Of a DNA stretch of 41,953 bases, positions 30,439 through 40,500 are shown piece by piece. The notes beneath the pieces are model-generated. The model worked only from the letters and a program-made list of their open reading frames with translations, made no database searches and was not told where the DNA came from. The first letter of the stretch is position 1, and each line of letters opens with the position of its first letter. Source of the stretch: an uncultured Candidatus Saccharibacteria bacterium (GTDB lineage Bacteria > Patescibacteriota > Saccharimonadia > Saccharimonadales > AWTP1-31); assembly GCA_903946795.1 (NCBI GenBank), contig CAJAXB010000015.1, positions 1 through 41,953 of the forward strand, in the 5' to 3' direction. Position numbers and translations under genes: made by a program.

Positions 30439-30762
30439 ATGAAACCTACATTCAATCTTGACGAAGCAAAGCTAACTGTAAAACGATTCCGACTCATTTC
30501 AGCCGTAGCGCTGGGTACTTTATTGTTTGGCACGTGGGCATATCACCTCATAGAAAAATGGTCTTGGGTTGACTCATTTTATTTCTGTGTGGTCAGCCTT
30601 ACGACTGTTGGCTATGGAGACATTACTCCATCTACTCGGTTCGGTAAATTATTTACTTGTCTGTATCTACTCATTGGTGTCGCTATTATAGCCTCACTTG
30701 TCAATATTTTGCTCAAAGGGACAATTGCACGTCGGCGACTAAAAAAATATGAGGAGCAGTAA
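30439..30762 (+). CDS. Two-helix potassium channel protein
   Basis: A 107-residue single-pore protein: helix 1 (LISAVALGTLLFGTWAYHLI), pore helix and filter (FYFCVVSLTTVGYGDITPST, intact TVGYGD) and helix 2 (LFTCLYLLIGVAIIASLVNI), then a basic tail. Four subunits would form a potassium-selective channel. There is no RCK or other regulatory domain, so gating is unclear. It overlaps the AI-2E family gene by one base (TAATG), so the two are co-transcribed. Confidence 0.92.
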   Translation: MKPTFNLDEAKLTVKRFRLISAVALGTLLFGTWAYHLIEKWSWVDSFYFCVVSLTTVGYGDITPSTRFGKLFTCLYLLIGVAIIASLVNILLKGTIARRRLKKYEEQ

Positions 30763-31847
30763 TGCATACCGATAAAATAAAATTCACAAAGTCTCAACAA
30801 AAAGCTCTATCGATAGCAGTTATTATTGCACTCATAGTGGGCACACTGTTTCTTCGAGCCTATATAGGACTCCTTGCCGTAGCTGCAATAGTCTCATTTA
30901 TATTTTATCCAGTTTATGATTTTATTTTGAATAAAACTAAAAGAAAAAATCTTGCTGCCAATGCGACATTTCTCATTAGTTTACTCGTGTTTATTATTCC
31001 AGTCTTTCTAGTCAGTGCAGTAACAATTGTGCAATTAAGCCAGATTATTAAAGATATAGCTAAGATTTCAAGCTCCGTAGATTTCAATCAGCACTTTAGA
31101 GATTTTATTAATCAAATCAATTCATTCCTGAATCAGCTGCCAGGAAATGGACTTTCACTATCAACGGAAAGCATCACTAAATCTCTACAAAATAATCTAT
31201 CATCCATTGCTAATAGTATTCTCAGTGCCCTGCAATCATCAATTGGAAGTATTCCACGAATTATTACGCAGTTTATTATTTATATCTACGTATTTGTTTC
31301 GATACTCCTGCATAGAGATACTCTTGTTGCAATGCTCAAGAAGCTCAATCCAATGGGGAGCGATATAACCGAATTATACCTTAAGCGCGCGGGACTCATG
31401 ACAGGAGCCATGGTTCGTGGCCAATTCGTGATTGCGGTACTTCAAGGATTGGTTGGAGCCCTCTTTTTACGTATTTGTGGTGTCGACTATTTCGCTTTTT
31501 TCTGGCTCTTATTGACAGCTCTTTCAATCATTCCGCTTGGTGGGGGGATCATTATTATCCCATTCGGTATCATTAATTTACTCATTGGAAACTACTGGCA
31601 AGGACTTGTCCTATTACTTAGTCACTTCCTGATCACGACAAATATCGACAATGTATTGCGCCCTAAGATGGTTCCTAAAGATGCTAAATTAAATTCTGCA
31701 TTAACTATTCTTTCAGTCTTTGCAGGGATTGGCATCTTTGGCTTTATTGGAATTATCATCGGACCAGTTGTTATGATTATTCTGGTTACAACAATACAGG
31801 TCTACCTTCAAGACGAACAAAAATCTATCGAATCAAAAACTACCTAG
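30762..31847 (+). CDS. AI-2E family transporter
   Basis: The 361-residue membrane protein matches the AI-2E/PerM family (PF01594): helices VIIALIVGTLFLRAYIGLLA and IVSFIFYPVYDFILNKTKRK near the start, a central amphipathic region with KIIKDIAKISSSVDFN-like sequence and coiled stretches, then FVIAVLQGLVGALFLRICGV, FFWLLLTALSIIPLGGGIII and GLVLLLSHFLITTNIDNVLR, and the C-terminal FGFIGIIIGPVVMIILVTTI. Members export small molecules or ions; autoinducer export is shown only in some. It shares an operon with the channel and overlaps the convergent membrane protein gene by 8 nt. Confidence 0.92.
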   Translation: MHTDKIKFTKSQQKALSIAVIIALIVGTLFLRAYIGLLAVAAIVSFIFYPVYDFILNKTKRKNLAANATFLISLLVFIIPVFLVSAVTIVQLSQIIKDIAKISSSVDFNQHFRDFINQINSFLNQLPGNGLSLSTESITKSLQNNLSSIANSILSALQSSIGSIPRIITQFIIYIYVFVSILLHRDTLVAMLKKLNPMGSDITELYLKRAGLMTGAMVRGQFVIAVLQGLVGALFLRICGVDYFAFFWLLLTALSIIPLGGGIIIIPFGIINLLIGNYWQGLVLLLSHFLITTNIDNVLRPKMVPKDAKLNSALTILSVFAGIGIFGFIGIIIGPVVMIILVTTIQVYLQDEQKSIESKTT

Positions 31848-32742
31848 CTTTTTGTAAGAAACTTGGTCGCGATATACGAACATATGCAATTGCGAGCAAT
31901 AAGAGACCAAGAATGAACATATATGACATCTGAGATAAGAATGGGCTCCAAAATGCATCATACAAATTAGATGTTAGTGTGCGTAAGTTAGTTGATTGTA
32001 GCATTGCAATTGCCGGAGGCTTTACAACAGGACCAATAATCATGCCGAGTACTGAAGATGACATCAATAGGATTCCAGCACGCTTGAAACCTTGGCGTAT
32101 GCTTAATTTACGCAATCGAATAATCGCCACAAACAAACCAATGATTGCAAGAGATGCAAAAGGAACCATCCAAGCAAGAATAACGCTATATTTATAGAAC
32201 GATGGAATGGTGCCTGGTTCAACCAACACAATCTTATCTGGAATTGTTGAGGAATCAATAGAAACTGAGCTTGATTTATCGACAACATCAACAGCCTTAC
32301 TTAAAGCAATAATAATAGGCTTAATTTCCGAAAGACTAATTTCGATTGGTTTTTGCTTTGGAGATGTAAGATAGACTACGGTATCATTTGATACCCGAGT
32401 CACTAGTTTATTTGCAATATCCGTTCCAAGTAGTGAAGTAACAATAGACGCAAGCTTATCTCCAGCAACACGTCCGAGAATTGGCTTGTCTTTGAAAACT
32501 TGATCTGATACTTCGTTACCTATAGCTTCACGACTACTATCTAATGCAAGGACACTGCTTACCTTTTGTGAGAAATTTTGACTATTTATAAAGTTTTGGT
32601 TCATCCAATAGGCTGAGTGTAATACGAGCAATAATACTACTATGCACGCGGAAGCAGCACCACTAAACCAGCGCTTCGCTCGATCTTTATGCGTGCGTGA
32701 TGTTGAAATCGCTTTACTTGGTGTCTTTTTTGTTGATGCCAT
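31840..32742 (-). CDS. Membrane protein with large extracytoplasmic loop, unknown
   Basis: A 300-residue protein: a basic N-terminus, helix 1 (ASACIVVLLLVLHSAYWM), a polar domain of about 140 residues (residues 50-185; ALDSSREAIGNEVSDQVFKD, ISLSEIKPIIIALSKAVDVV), then three helices (ILAWMVPFASLAIIGLFVAI, AGILLMSSSVLGMIIGPVVK, QMSYMFILGLLLLAIAYVRI). The same topology occurs in actinobacterial integral membrane proteins of unknown function. I cannot name it. It overlaps the next gene upstream by 29 nt, so they are coupled. Confidence 0.7.
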   Translation of the reverse strand: MASTKKTPSKAISTSRTHKDRAKRWFSGAASACIVVLLLVLHSAYWMNQNFINSQNFSQKVSSVLALDSSREAIGNEVSDQVFKDKPILGRVAGDKLASIVTSLLGTDIANKLVTRVSNDTVVYLTSPKQKPIEISLSEIKPIIIALSKAVDVVDKSSSVSIDSSTIPDKIVLVEPGTIPSFYKYSVILAWMVPFASLAIIGLFVAIIRLRKLSIRQGFKRAGILLMSSSVLGMIIGPVVKPPAIAMLQSTNLRTLTSNLYDAFWSPFLSQMSYMFILGLLLLAIAYVRISRPSFLQKAR

Positions 32743-33031
32743 AATTTGAAATAATTAAAAATCCTACTGCGATAACTACGAGAGCTTGAAATGCCTGACC
32801 TAACGATGTGCCGCCAAGGTTAAATCGACTAATCAGTGCCGCAACACCTGCGAGCAGTAACAATAGACCTGCAGCTGCATGCTTTGGGGCGGTAGAAATT
32901 CCTGCGATTATGAACGCGAATGGCCACAATGCACTTATAACGTCATAACCGACTAAGTTCTTTAGCGCATCGAAGAAAATAATTATGCCAAGCGTTACGA
33001 TAATATATCCAAATAATTTGTAATTGACCAT
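32714..33031 (-). CDS. Small membrane protein, LiaI/LiaF-like transmembrane region
   Basis: A 105-residue protein starting MVNYKLFGYIIVTLGIIIFF at the ATG 33029-33031; an upstream extension to 33091 has no family support. Four short hydrophobic segments follow each other with a glycine-containing turn: VISALWPFAFIIAGISTA, AAAGLLLLLAGVAALISRFN, LGQAFQALVVIAVGFLIISN. The order, with LWPFAFIIAG, resembles the membrane part of LiaF/LiaI-type proteins (PF18917), a weak call. It overlaps the downstream gene and is divergent from the HdeD gene. Confidence 0.6.
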   Translation of the reverse strand: MVNYKLFGYIIVTLGIIIFFDALKNLVGYDVISALWPFAFIIAGISTAPKHAAAGLLLLLAGVAALISRFNLGGTSLGQAFQALVVIAVGFLIISNYGINKKDTK

Positions 33032-33119
33032 TATTATTTTTGTATCCTTATTGTTTATATATTTCTGTATGTAGCTTACTCCAGTTGACAAATATTCTCA
33101 ATATCTTGACAGGATGCGA

Positions 33120-33148
33120 TATAATTCAAATTAGAACTAACTTTAAGG
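33120..33148 (+). promoter_or_regulatory. TATAAT box and RBS of the HdeD gene
   Basis: TATAAT at 33120-33125 and AAGGAG at 33143-33148, 7 nt before the ATG. Two TTGACA words (33085 and 33106) lie upstream, but neither has standard spacing to the TATAAT. Confidence 0.45.
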
Positions 33149-33155
33149 AGATGCC

Positions 33156-33704
33156 ATGAAGGCTGAGATCGCAATTTATAAAAATAACTGGTGGATGTTC
33201 CTTATCGGGGGTCTAGTTACCCTTCTGTTTGGAATCGTAACAATTATTAACCCTGGTCAGACACTCTTAAGTCTTTCCTTCTTTTTTGGGCTCTACCTAC
33301 TCATTCGTGGTGTGCTTGAAATTATCATTAGCCTCGGGGCAAGCAAGCAAAAGAAACTATGGCTTGCGAACATTGTATTAGGCGCACTAGAAGCAGGTAT
33401 CGGTATTTACCTACTTCAGCGACCGCTGCTCGTACTAAAAACGTTTGTTGTATTTGTAGCACTTGCTTTACTTGTACGTGGCGTCATTCACTTCATTGAA
33501 GCACTCGATTCTACATACCCTGCAACATACCGTACATGGCAAATTATCGCTGCTGTTGCTTCTGTTCTTGCAGCAACACTCGTATGGCGATACCCTGTAC
33601 AAGGAACGCTCGCATTCGTATGGATCATTGGGGTATATGCTATCGTGACAGGACCACTAATGATTGCGTTTGCACTTGAAGCTCGAGACGGCTTTAAAAA
33701 ATAA
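33156..33704 (+). CDS. HdeD family membrane protein (DUF308)
   Basis: The 182-residue protein has six helices in three pairs, as in HdeD: WWMFLIGGLVTLLFGIVTII, LLSLSFFFGLYLLIRGVLEI, LANIVLGALEAGIGIYLLQR, VVFVALALLVRGVIHFIEAL, WQIIAAVASVLAATLVWRYP and FVWIIGVYAIVTGPLMIAFA. The GLxxLxxG and RGxxxI repeats within each pair are visible. In Escherichia coli HdeD supports acid resistance; elsewhere its role is unclear. A strong SD precedes it. The LssY-like gene follows 15 nt later, suggesting an operon. Confidence 0.92.
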   Translation: MKAEIAIYKNNWWMFLIGGLVTLLFGIVTIINPGQTLLSLSFFFGLYLLIRGVLEIIISLGASKQKKLWLANIVLGALEAGIGIYLLQRPLLVLKTFVVFVALALLVRGVIHFIEALDSTYPATYRTWQIIAAVASVLAATLVWRYPVQGTLAFVWIIGVYAIVTGPLMIAFALEARDGFKK

Positions 33705-33719
33705 AATCTTGTTCTATCA

Positions 33720-34514
33720 TTGATGCACGTTATTCATCGATTTGCACTTTTACTTAAGAGACTGTTGATTGGCATTGTCTTAGTATTAGTTTGGCTCGCT
33801 GCATACAACATCGTAATAAGTAGCATCTTTGTTGATCGACACTATATTGTAGGCAGTTTAGTACTTTGGATACTAACTGCCTACATTTTTTTACCTCGTA
33901 TACATCGCAGATTATCAAAACTGTATCTTCCCGATTATTTTATTGGGCGGGTACGAACAGCTGACGGCCTGCTGGGTGATCCAGTTAACCTAGGCATCAA
34001 TGGGTCACAAAGGCAATTGATACGTTCTATGAATAATGCAGGATGGCAACAAGCAGACGATGTTACCCTTACTTCTTCATGGAAGATCGTAAAAGCAACA
34101 CTGCTTCGCAAGAGCTACCCTACAGCACCTGTCAGTCCGTTATTTTTATTTGGCAATAAACAAACTATCGCATTCCAACAGGAAGTAGATGGTAATCCCG
34201 CACAAAGACATCATGTTCGGTTTTGGAAAACACCGAGTGGTTGGTTCTTACCTGGTGGGCATACAGTTAAGTGGGTGGGTGCCGCAACATTCGACACGAA
34301 TGTTGGATTTTCATTATTTACACTTCAAATAACCCATAAAATAGCTGAAGATACGGATATAGAACGTGACTACGTGACGCATAGCATTACCAGCCATAAT
34401 GCATCGGCTTCATGTGAGATTATTCAACATTTCTCAACCGGATACCATCACCGAAATGGCGGTGGTGACCGGATAAAAACTGACGGTAACTTGCCAATTA
34501 TTTCATTGAAATAG
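33720..34514 (+). CDS. LssY C-terminal domain membrane protein
   Basis: A 264-residue protein with two N-terminal helices (LLIGIVLVLVWLAAYNIVIS and YIVGSLVLWILTAYIFLPRI), then an LssY C-terminal domain (PF14067): DPVNLGINGSQRQLIRSMNN, AGWQQADDVTLTSSWKIVKA, PVSPLFLFGNKQTIAFQQEV, RHHVRFWKTPSGWFLPGGHT, and WVGAATFDTNVGFSLFTLQI. The domain often accompanies PAP2 phosphatases, but none is fused here. Function is unknown; the domain sits beyond the membrane pair. It converges with the adhesin-kinase gene, 6 nt apart. Confidence 0.9.
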   Translation: MMHVIHRFALLLKRLLIGIVLVLVWLAAYNIVISSIFVDRHYIVGSLVLWILTAYIFLPRIHRRLSKLYLPDYFIGRVRTADGLLGDPVNLGINGSQRQLIRSMNNAGWQQADDVTLTSSWKIVKATLLRKSYPTAPVSPLFLFGNKQTIAFQQEVDGNPAQRHHVRFWKTPSGWFLPGGHTVKWVGAATFDTNVGFSLFTLQITHKIAEDTDIERDYVTHSITSHNASASCEIIQHFSTGYHHRNGGGDRIKTDGNLPIISLK

Positions 34515-34520
34515 ACTGTG

Positions 34521-37500
34521 CTATGCAGTATTAATAGCGATTGCTGATGCACCTTTTGCTGGTGCCCTATTCAATGGAAGCGCTACAATCACTGTAGTAC
34601 CTTTATTAAGTTGACTCGTAATGCTAATCTTACCACCAAGTTTATCGATTATTACTTTATCAGCATACAGATCGAGTCCAATACCTTCATAGTTATACTG
34701 CATTGAGTCTGTGCCACGAGTGAAAGGACGAAGCAAACTTGGTAGCTTATCGCTAGAAATACCTATTCCTTGATCCTTTACTGTCATAACAATTTTATTA
34801 AATCGCCTGTGTAAAGTGACGTTCACTGTTCCACCGTCGTTGCTAAATTTAACTGCGTTATCTAGGACTGAAGTAAAGACTTGTTTCATTTCAGCGGGTT
34901 GTATTCGCGACACCACACCAAGATCGATATCAGAAACAATCGTGATTTTCTTTTCTTGAGCCTTTGTTTGCATTTCTCGAATCACACGATTCACGTACGT
35001 CGTAATGTCAAATAGTGGCGGATTATCAGATACATCAGCGAACATAGTGAGGTTATTCAGGGCTACACTGACTTCTTCAAGCTTGGCAAGACCATTAAAG
35101 AAAAGATTCGATTGAGGAATAGCCTTTAGTCCGGCTCCTGCATTCCTTATAGCAGTAACATTCGCGCCAATTGTTGCAGCGGCTTTAGGTATAAACGCGC
35201 TGCGCTTATCATAGAGTTCTTTTTCTATGCGAAGCTGTTCGCGTGCCAGTCGTTTTGTATCTTCCAGCATATCTCGGTATCGGTATGCAAGGACAACTAG
35301 CGCAAGGCTAAGGGTAAACAGTAGCACCTCGATACCAATCCGTATTCTGGATCGACTGAAGACCTCAGCGTACATAAACATTATGTTGGCGAGAATAATC
35401 AACCATAAGGATATTAGCGCAGGAATCCAGACCTCACGTTTAAATAGAGGGTTAGTTTGTTTGGCGTGAATTTGTTTAAGGTCTTTTGTTGATTGTGCAC
35501 CAGAGACTTGATTATCGACAAGTAATTGTTGCACATCGTCAGTATTTTTCTTAATAGCCTTTGTAAGCATCTCGGCTTTTTCTTTAGTAATCTTCTTTAA
35601 TGCAGTGAGCAATTCTACAGCTCCACCCATAATGGCTGATGGGGTATTCAAATAATGCGTAGTTATCGCAAGGAAGTTATCAACCGACTCTTTAGTAGCA
35701 ATAACGCGCAGTAAGCTTCTACGGTACTCCGATAGCTCACTATATTGCCTTAGTGCTTGCCATGAATAGAGTGCAGCGAGAAGAAGAAGTAACAATATGA
35801 ATAGATATGGTAAGCTTTGAGCAACAATTGGAGGTACACTTCCTATCAATACTTTAAGTCCTTTTACGCGTTGTGGGTTGGCGTTAACTTTACCCAGCTT
35901 TTTCGCAATATTTCGAACATAGCCGACAGTTGTTGGATTTGTAAATGAACTTGTTATTTCAGTCGGTGGTATTACCGGAGTAATAGGAGTTGGTGGTGTT
36001 GGAGGGGTTGGAGCAGTCGGTCCTACGCCAGGGTTTTCTGGACTTACAGCGCCCGCTACAAACTTTGGATAATCTTTCTGTTGCGTATACCATAAGCCGT
36101 TAAAGTTCCAGCTCGTAAGCGGGGCATTTGTCTTATTATTAATAAAGTAATTTTGCTGTTTATTATTTTCATTTACCAAATTACAGCTTGGCCTTTTTAC
36201 AACTGGGTCAATGTACATACTGGCCCAGTTTTCAGGAAAATTAGGCTCTATAAGATTATTGTCATTTGCATCAGGAATATACTCTGTCTTATACGCCGTA
36301 TTCACAACATCATAGGCAGATCCGCTTGGTCCAACACAATCATTAACGGTAATTTTTGAACGGTCAAAATAATTATTGGATTGTGAAAGAATATTACTAT
36401 CACTAATGTCATTGCCTACCACTGCGCCTATTGGAGAAAGGGTTAGTCCAGAAAAACCAGCAGTCAGAGTGTCACCTGTGATGCTGAGAGGTGATGCAGA
36501 AAAAACATTACGAATCGTCTGAGGCTTACTGACAAACTCATTAAGATCCGTAATGCCGGATGCTTCCGGGGAAGTAATTTTAGTTATGTTGGGCTTTGGA
36601 ATTGCAAAATTTACTCCAATAATACCGCCCGCAACTGAAGGTATTTCAGGTAACTTCAATTGATTCGGTCTACGATCTTGGGGGAAACTTACTGTAGGCA
36701 TTGAAATTGCACCGCTTGCATATGAGTTCTCAAGCAATCCACCTGGCGCTGCATACACGCCGACAAGACCACCAATAGCACTCGGTGTATACGTACTTAC
36801 ATTATTAACAAATGTCGCACCAGGGTCACGCTCGTTAGGGTTTAAGGTAAATACATTACGAAGTCCAGTAACATTGCTGGTTGCATAGGTGTTGGTGACA
36901 TCAATAGGACGTGAATCATCAAGATACGTTGCTAGATTAATACCAAGGATGGGTACTGAGACTGTGCCGATTTCTGAAATTGCTCCTGCCAAGAATGCTG
37001 TAGCAACTCCTGAGAGACTTCCAAGCTGCCCCGCTATACCACCCGCAAGTGAACCCCTAACGCTACCAGTTGCGTATGACTTATTAATGCTAAGGGACAA
37101 TTCTCCAGATCCTAAAAGACCTCCAGCAATGATGCCATTCACAGATCCTTTCGCAAAGGTAGAGTCAATACGAATTGCAGCTGGAGCAGTTGCCGGATCT
37201 ACGACGTCGGGACTGATGATCGGCACTATATCTGATCCTATGGCGACACCGCTTAATCCTCCAGCAATTGAGATCGAATTATCATTTTTAGAGACTGTTT
37301 CAATAACGGCCTCACCGTCCACGCCCGTATCAACCTCTATACTTTCACGGTTATCATTTACTACATTACCTAGAGCATGTGAGTTTGCCAAAGTCACCTT
37401 ACCAAGCATTACCCCTGTTGCACCACCAGAAATAGTTGCATTGACTCCAGGTCCAATTTTAGTATTACGAACTTCGCCAGTAGCATATGAATTATTTATT

Positions 37501-40500
37501 ACAAGGCCGTACGTTGGTGCTATTGGTTCTTGAAGAATAAGACCAAGGGTATATGGAACATCTATACCAATACCGACACCAACCAGACCACCCGAAATTG
37601 ATGCACCGCCCTGTGAAGTGCTTTGCATTGTATTCTTAACCTGTCCTGTAGCATATGAGGATTGGATTGTGCCGCTACCGGCATATACGCCAACCAGACC
37701 AGCATTAATAGAGACTAAGCCTGTTGGGCTTTCTGCATTGACATTACCTGTTGCGTAACTATTGGATATTACATAATTTCCATTCTGATCACCTGAGTTA
37801 AGCATGATGCCAGAAAGACCGCCTGCAACACCTATGTATACAGGGTACTTGTTTGTATCAGCTGGTAACGTATTTATTGCTCGTACGGCTCCCGTTGCAT
37901 GACTGTTTACGATGCGTGATTGCAATAAAGCACCACTCAAGCCGCCCATTACTCCACCGTACGCATTACCGAATACTTGTTCATCTAGTGTACTTGCGGA
38001 ACAGGTACTGACAGCGCCAGACGCTGAAGACGACTCAATACTTACGCCACTTCCAGCACCGATTAAACCGCCAAGGGCACCGACGCGCACCTGGCTAGGC
38101 GCTTGACAGGCACTTACAAGTCCAGATGCTGATGAATTTCTAATAATAACGTTTTGCGATGATAATGTATCGCGAATTTGTGTTGGTGTATTATCTTGAA
38201 TACCAAGCAAGGCTAATGCAGCCCTTGAAGATCCTACGCCGAGCAAGCCTCCCCCAATATTAGCTTCTACAGATGCGGATGAGCTACTATTCTGTATTGT
38301 CAGAGTCACTGGTTCTGGAGACTGCAGGTCAGGACGAGATGCAGCAATCGCAACAATACCTCCTGAAATAAATCCGAATACTGAGCCATTGGATGACAAG
38401 TTATCAAGTGTCAGAGATGTATCTTGCCCCTCAAAATCGAGGAGCACATTATTGGTTGTCGTAAATGTTGATAATGGTATGACTATTCCAAAGACACCGC
38501 CACTCACTGCACCACTCACAATAGTGTTATTGACTTGTATATTGGAATAAGTACCGCTGCCACCAACTACACCTGCCACCGTTCCGAGTGCCCAGCGGGT
38601 AAGTGTCTCTACTCCACCGATAGTCTGCTGTCCTGCTGTTTGACCTGCGTTAATCGCTTCTTCTTGAGTTGGTATTTGTGGGTTTGCTGGATCTACAGGA
38701 AGAGTTGGTGCATCGGGGAGGCCATTGCCATCAGTATCGATTTCAGGTACTAGATTAGCAATTCCACTAACGGAGCTGTTAGAAATCTTGATGTTTTGTA
38801 AGTTTGCTCCCGCTACCACACCAAATAGTCCTGCACCTTCATACTTTGTTCCGTCATTAGTCGTCGTAACATCTATTGTCAAATTACTAATTGTGTAGCC
38901 TCTACCATCCAAAGAACCAGCGAAAAAGAGTTTCCCGTTACCGACAGGTTGAAAATTTACGCCGTCACAGTCAATATTGGCTGTTAGTATATATGCCCCG
39001 TCAAGGTCGTCACGCATTCCCTGCAATTCCCCACAATTAGAAATTGTATGGTTGATCACGGCAGTTGTAGATGCAGTAATTATATCTGACCATGGCCCGT
39101 TGCCTGCTGCGTTAACAGCACTTATCTGAAATTCATATGATGTCTGTTCACTAAGGCCCCTAATGATAGCTTGCAAATTAGAGTATTCTATAATCCCATT
39201 CTCAACCCAATCCGTCGCTCCAGTTTTTCGATAACGTAATTGGTAGCTTGTTGCAGTCTCGACAGCGTCCCAATTAAAGGTAAAGGATTTTGCAGCAGGC
39301 GTATTTTGTATATTTTGCGGGGCAGTCTCTGGCATGCCAGTAGCAAAATTATACTCATTTGAGTATAATCCACTGCCAAAATCACTCATGGCCCTGATTC
39401 TAAAATCATAGTTTCCTGGAATAGTGAGTCCGGATAATACAGCGCTTGTATTTGTACTGATCCCGTCATCATAGTAGGCCCATGAATACTGATCTGATCC
39501 ATGGTTTCGATAATAAATTTGGTAGTCAGTTATTCCATCTGACCGGCCTCCCTCAACTGCCGACGCTGTCCATGAAATATCAAAATCGTTTCCATCTCGT
39601 GTTACGAGTAAATCGGTTGGTGGATTTGCACGAACTGATCTTTGCTTAAGCGTAGGTAATGCAGACCCTGTAAGCTCCCAATCTGAAGTTCTGTCCCATG
39701 TGCCATAAACTGCTCGATTACTATCGTAAAAATATCCAGGTTCGCTGCCATCAGTATTCACCGCAGTACAGGCACTAGCAACTGTTCCTGCACACTCGCT
39801 GAGCTCGACTGCAGTACTATCAAAATAATTTGATGTAATGTCTAGATCGTTAATCTCAAGATTACCAACAATTCCGCCCTTGTAACCAAGAGAACCAGTG
39901 ACGGAGCTAAGTGTAAAGTTATTAACAATTTGAGGGTTATTCGTTGGGTCATCACTAGAATATCGAGCAACACGTCCAACAATTCCGCCCTGATTTGCAG
40001 AATTAGCTGAACAGAAAATATTACCTGTAGAGTAATCCTTGGCCACTGTTGAAAATGCATCCGAGTAGCCTACTATACCTCCACAGTTTAGTCCTGAAAA
40101 GTTATTAGAATCATTAGTACCCATTGAAATATCGCTCACGGAATAGCTATCGATTAAGCTACCAGTCGAATTATTGTAACCGTCCATCAGTCCCGCAATA
40201 CCGCCTAAATTTGCGTTTCGTTCAGTTAAGTCGGATTGCGATAGACTAACCAGTCCAGTAACCTTTGCATACGAAATATAACCTCGATTAATCCCTGCCA
40301 GGCCGCCAACATTTGTAGATTGGCTGTTTCCTTGCACGTTCAGCTCACTATATATATTTTTGAGTTGTATACCGCTCAGCAGTTCACCGGCGATGACTCC
40401 AACATTAGAACCGCCGTTTATTGCTACTTGCCCTGTGGTAGCTGGGCCATTTAAAAAACGAAGATTGGTTACAAAACTTGCATTAGTAGTATAACTAAAT

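Noticed and set aside
33085-33125. Standard TTGACA/TATAAT promoter before the HdeD gene
   Set aside because: Two TTGACA words exist, but their distances to TATAAT are 8 and 29 nt, not about 17.
35828-35840. TTGGAGG word inside the adhesin-kinase gene as a sixth site
   Set aside because: Only the first eight bases match; the conserved GT and GCAAC columns are absent.
37912-38106. Plus-strand open frames across the adhesin-kinase gene
   Set aside because: They are proline-rich antisense shadows of the GLUG repeats, with no RBS or recognisable domain.
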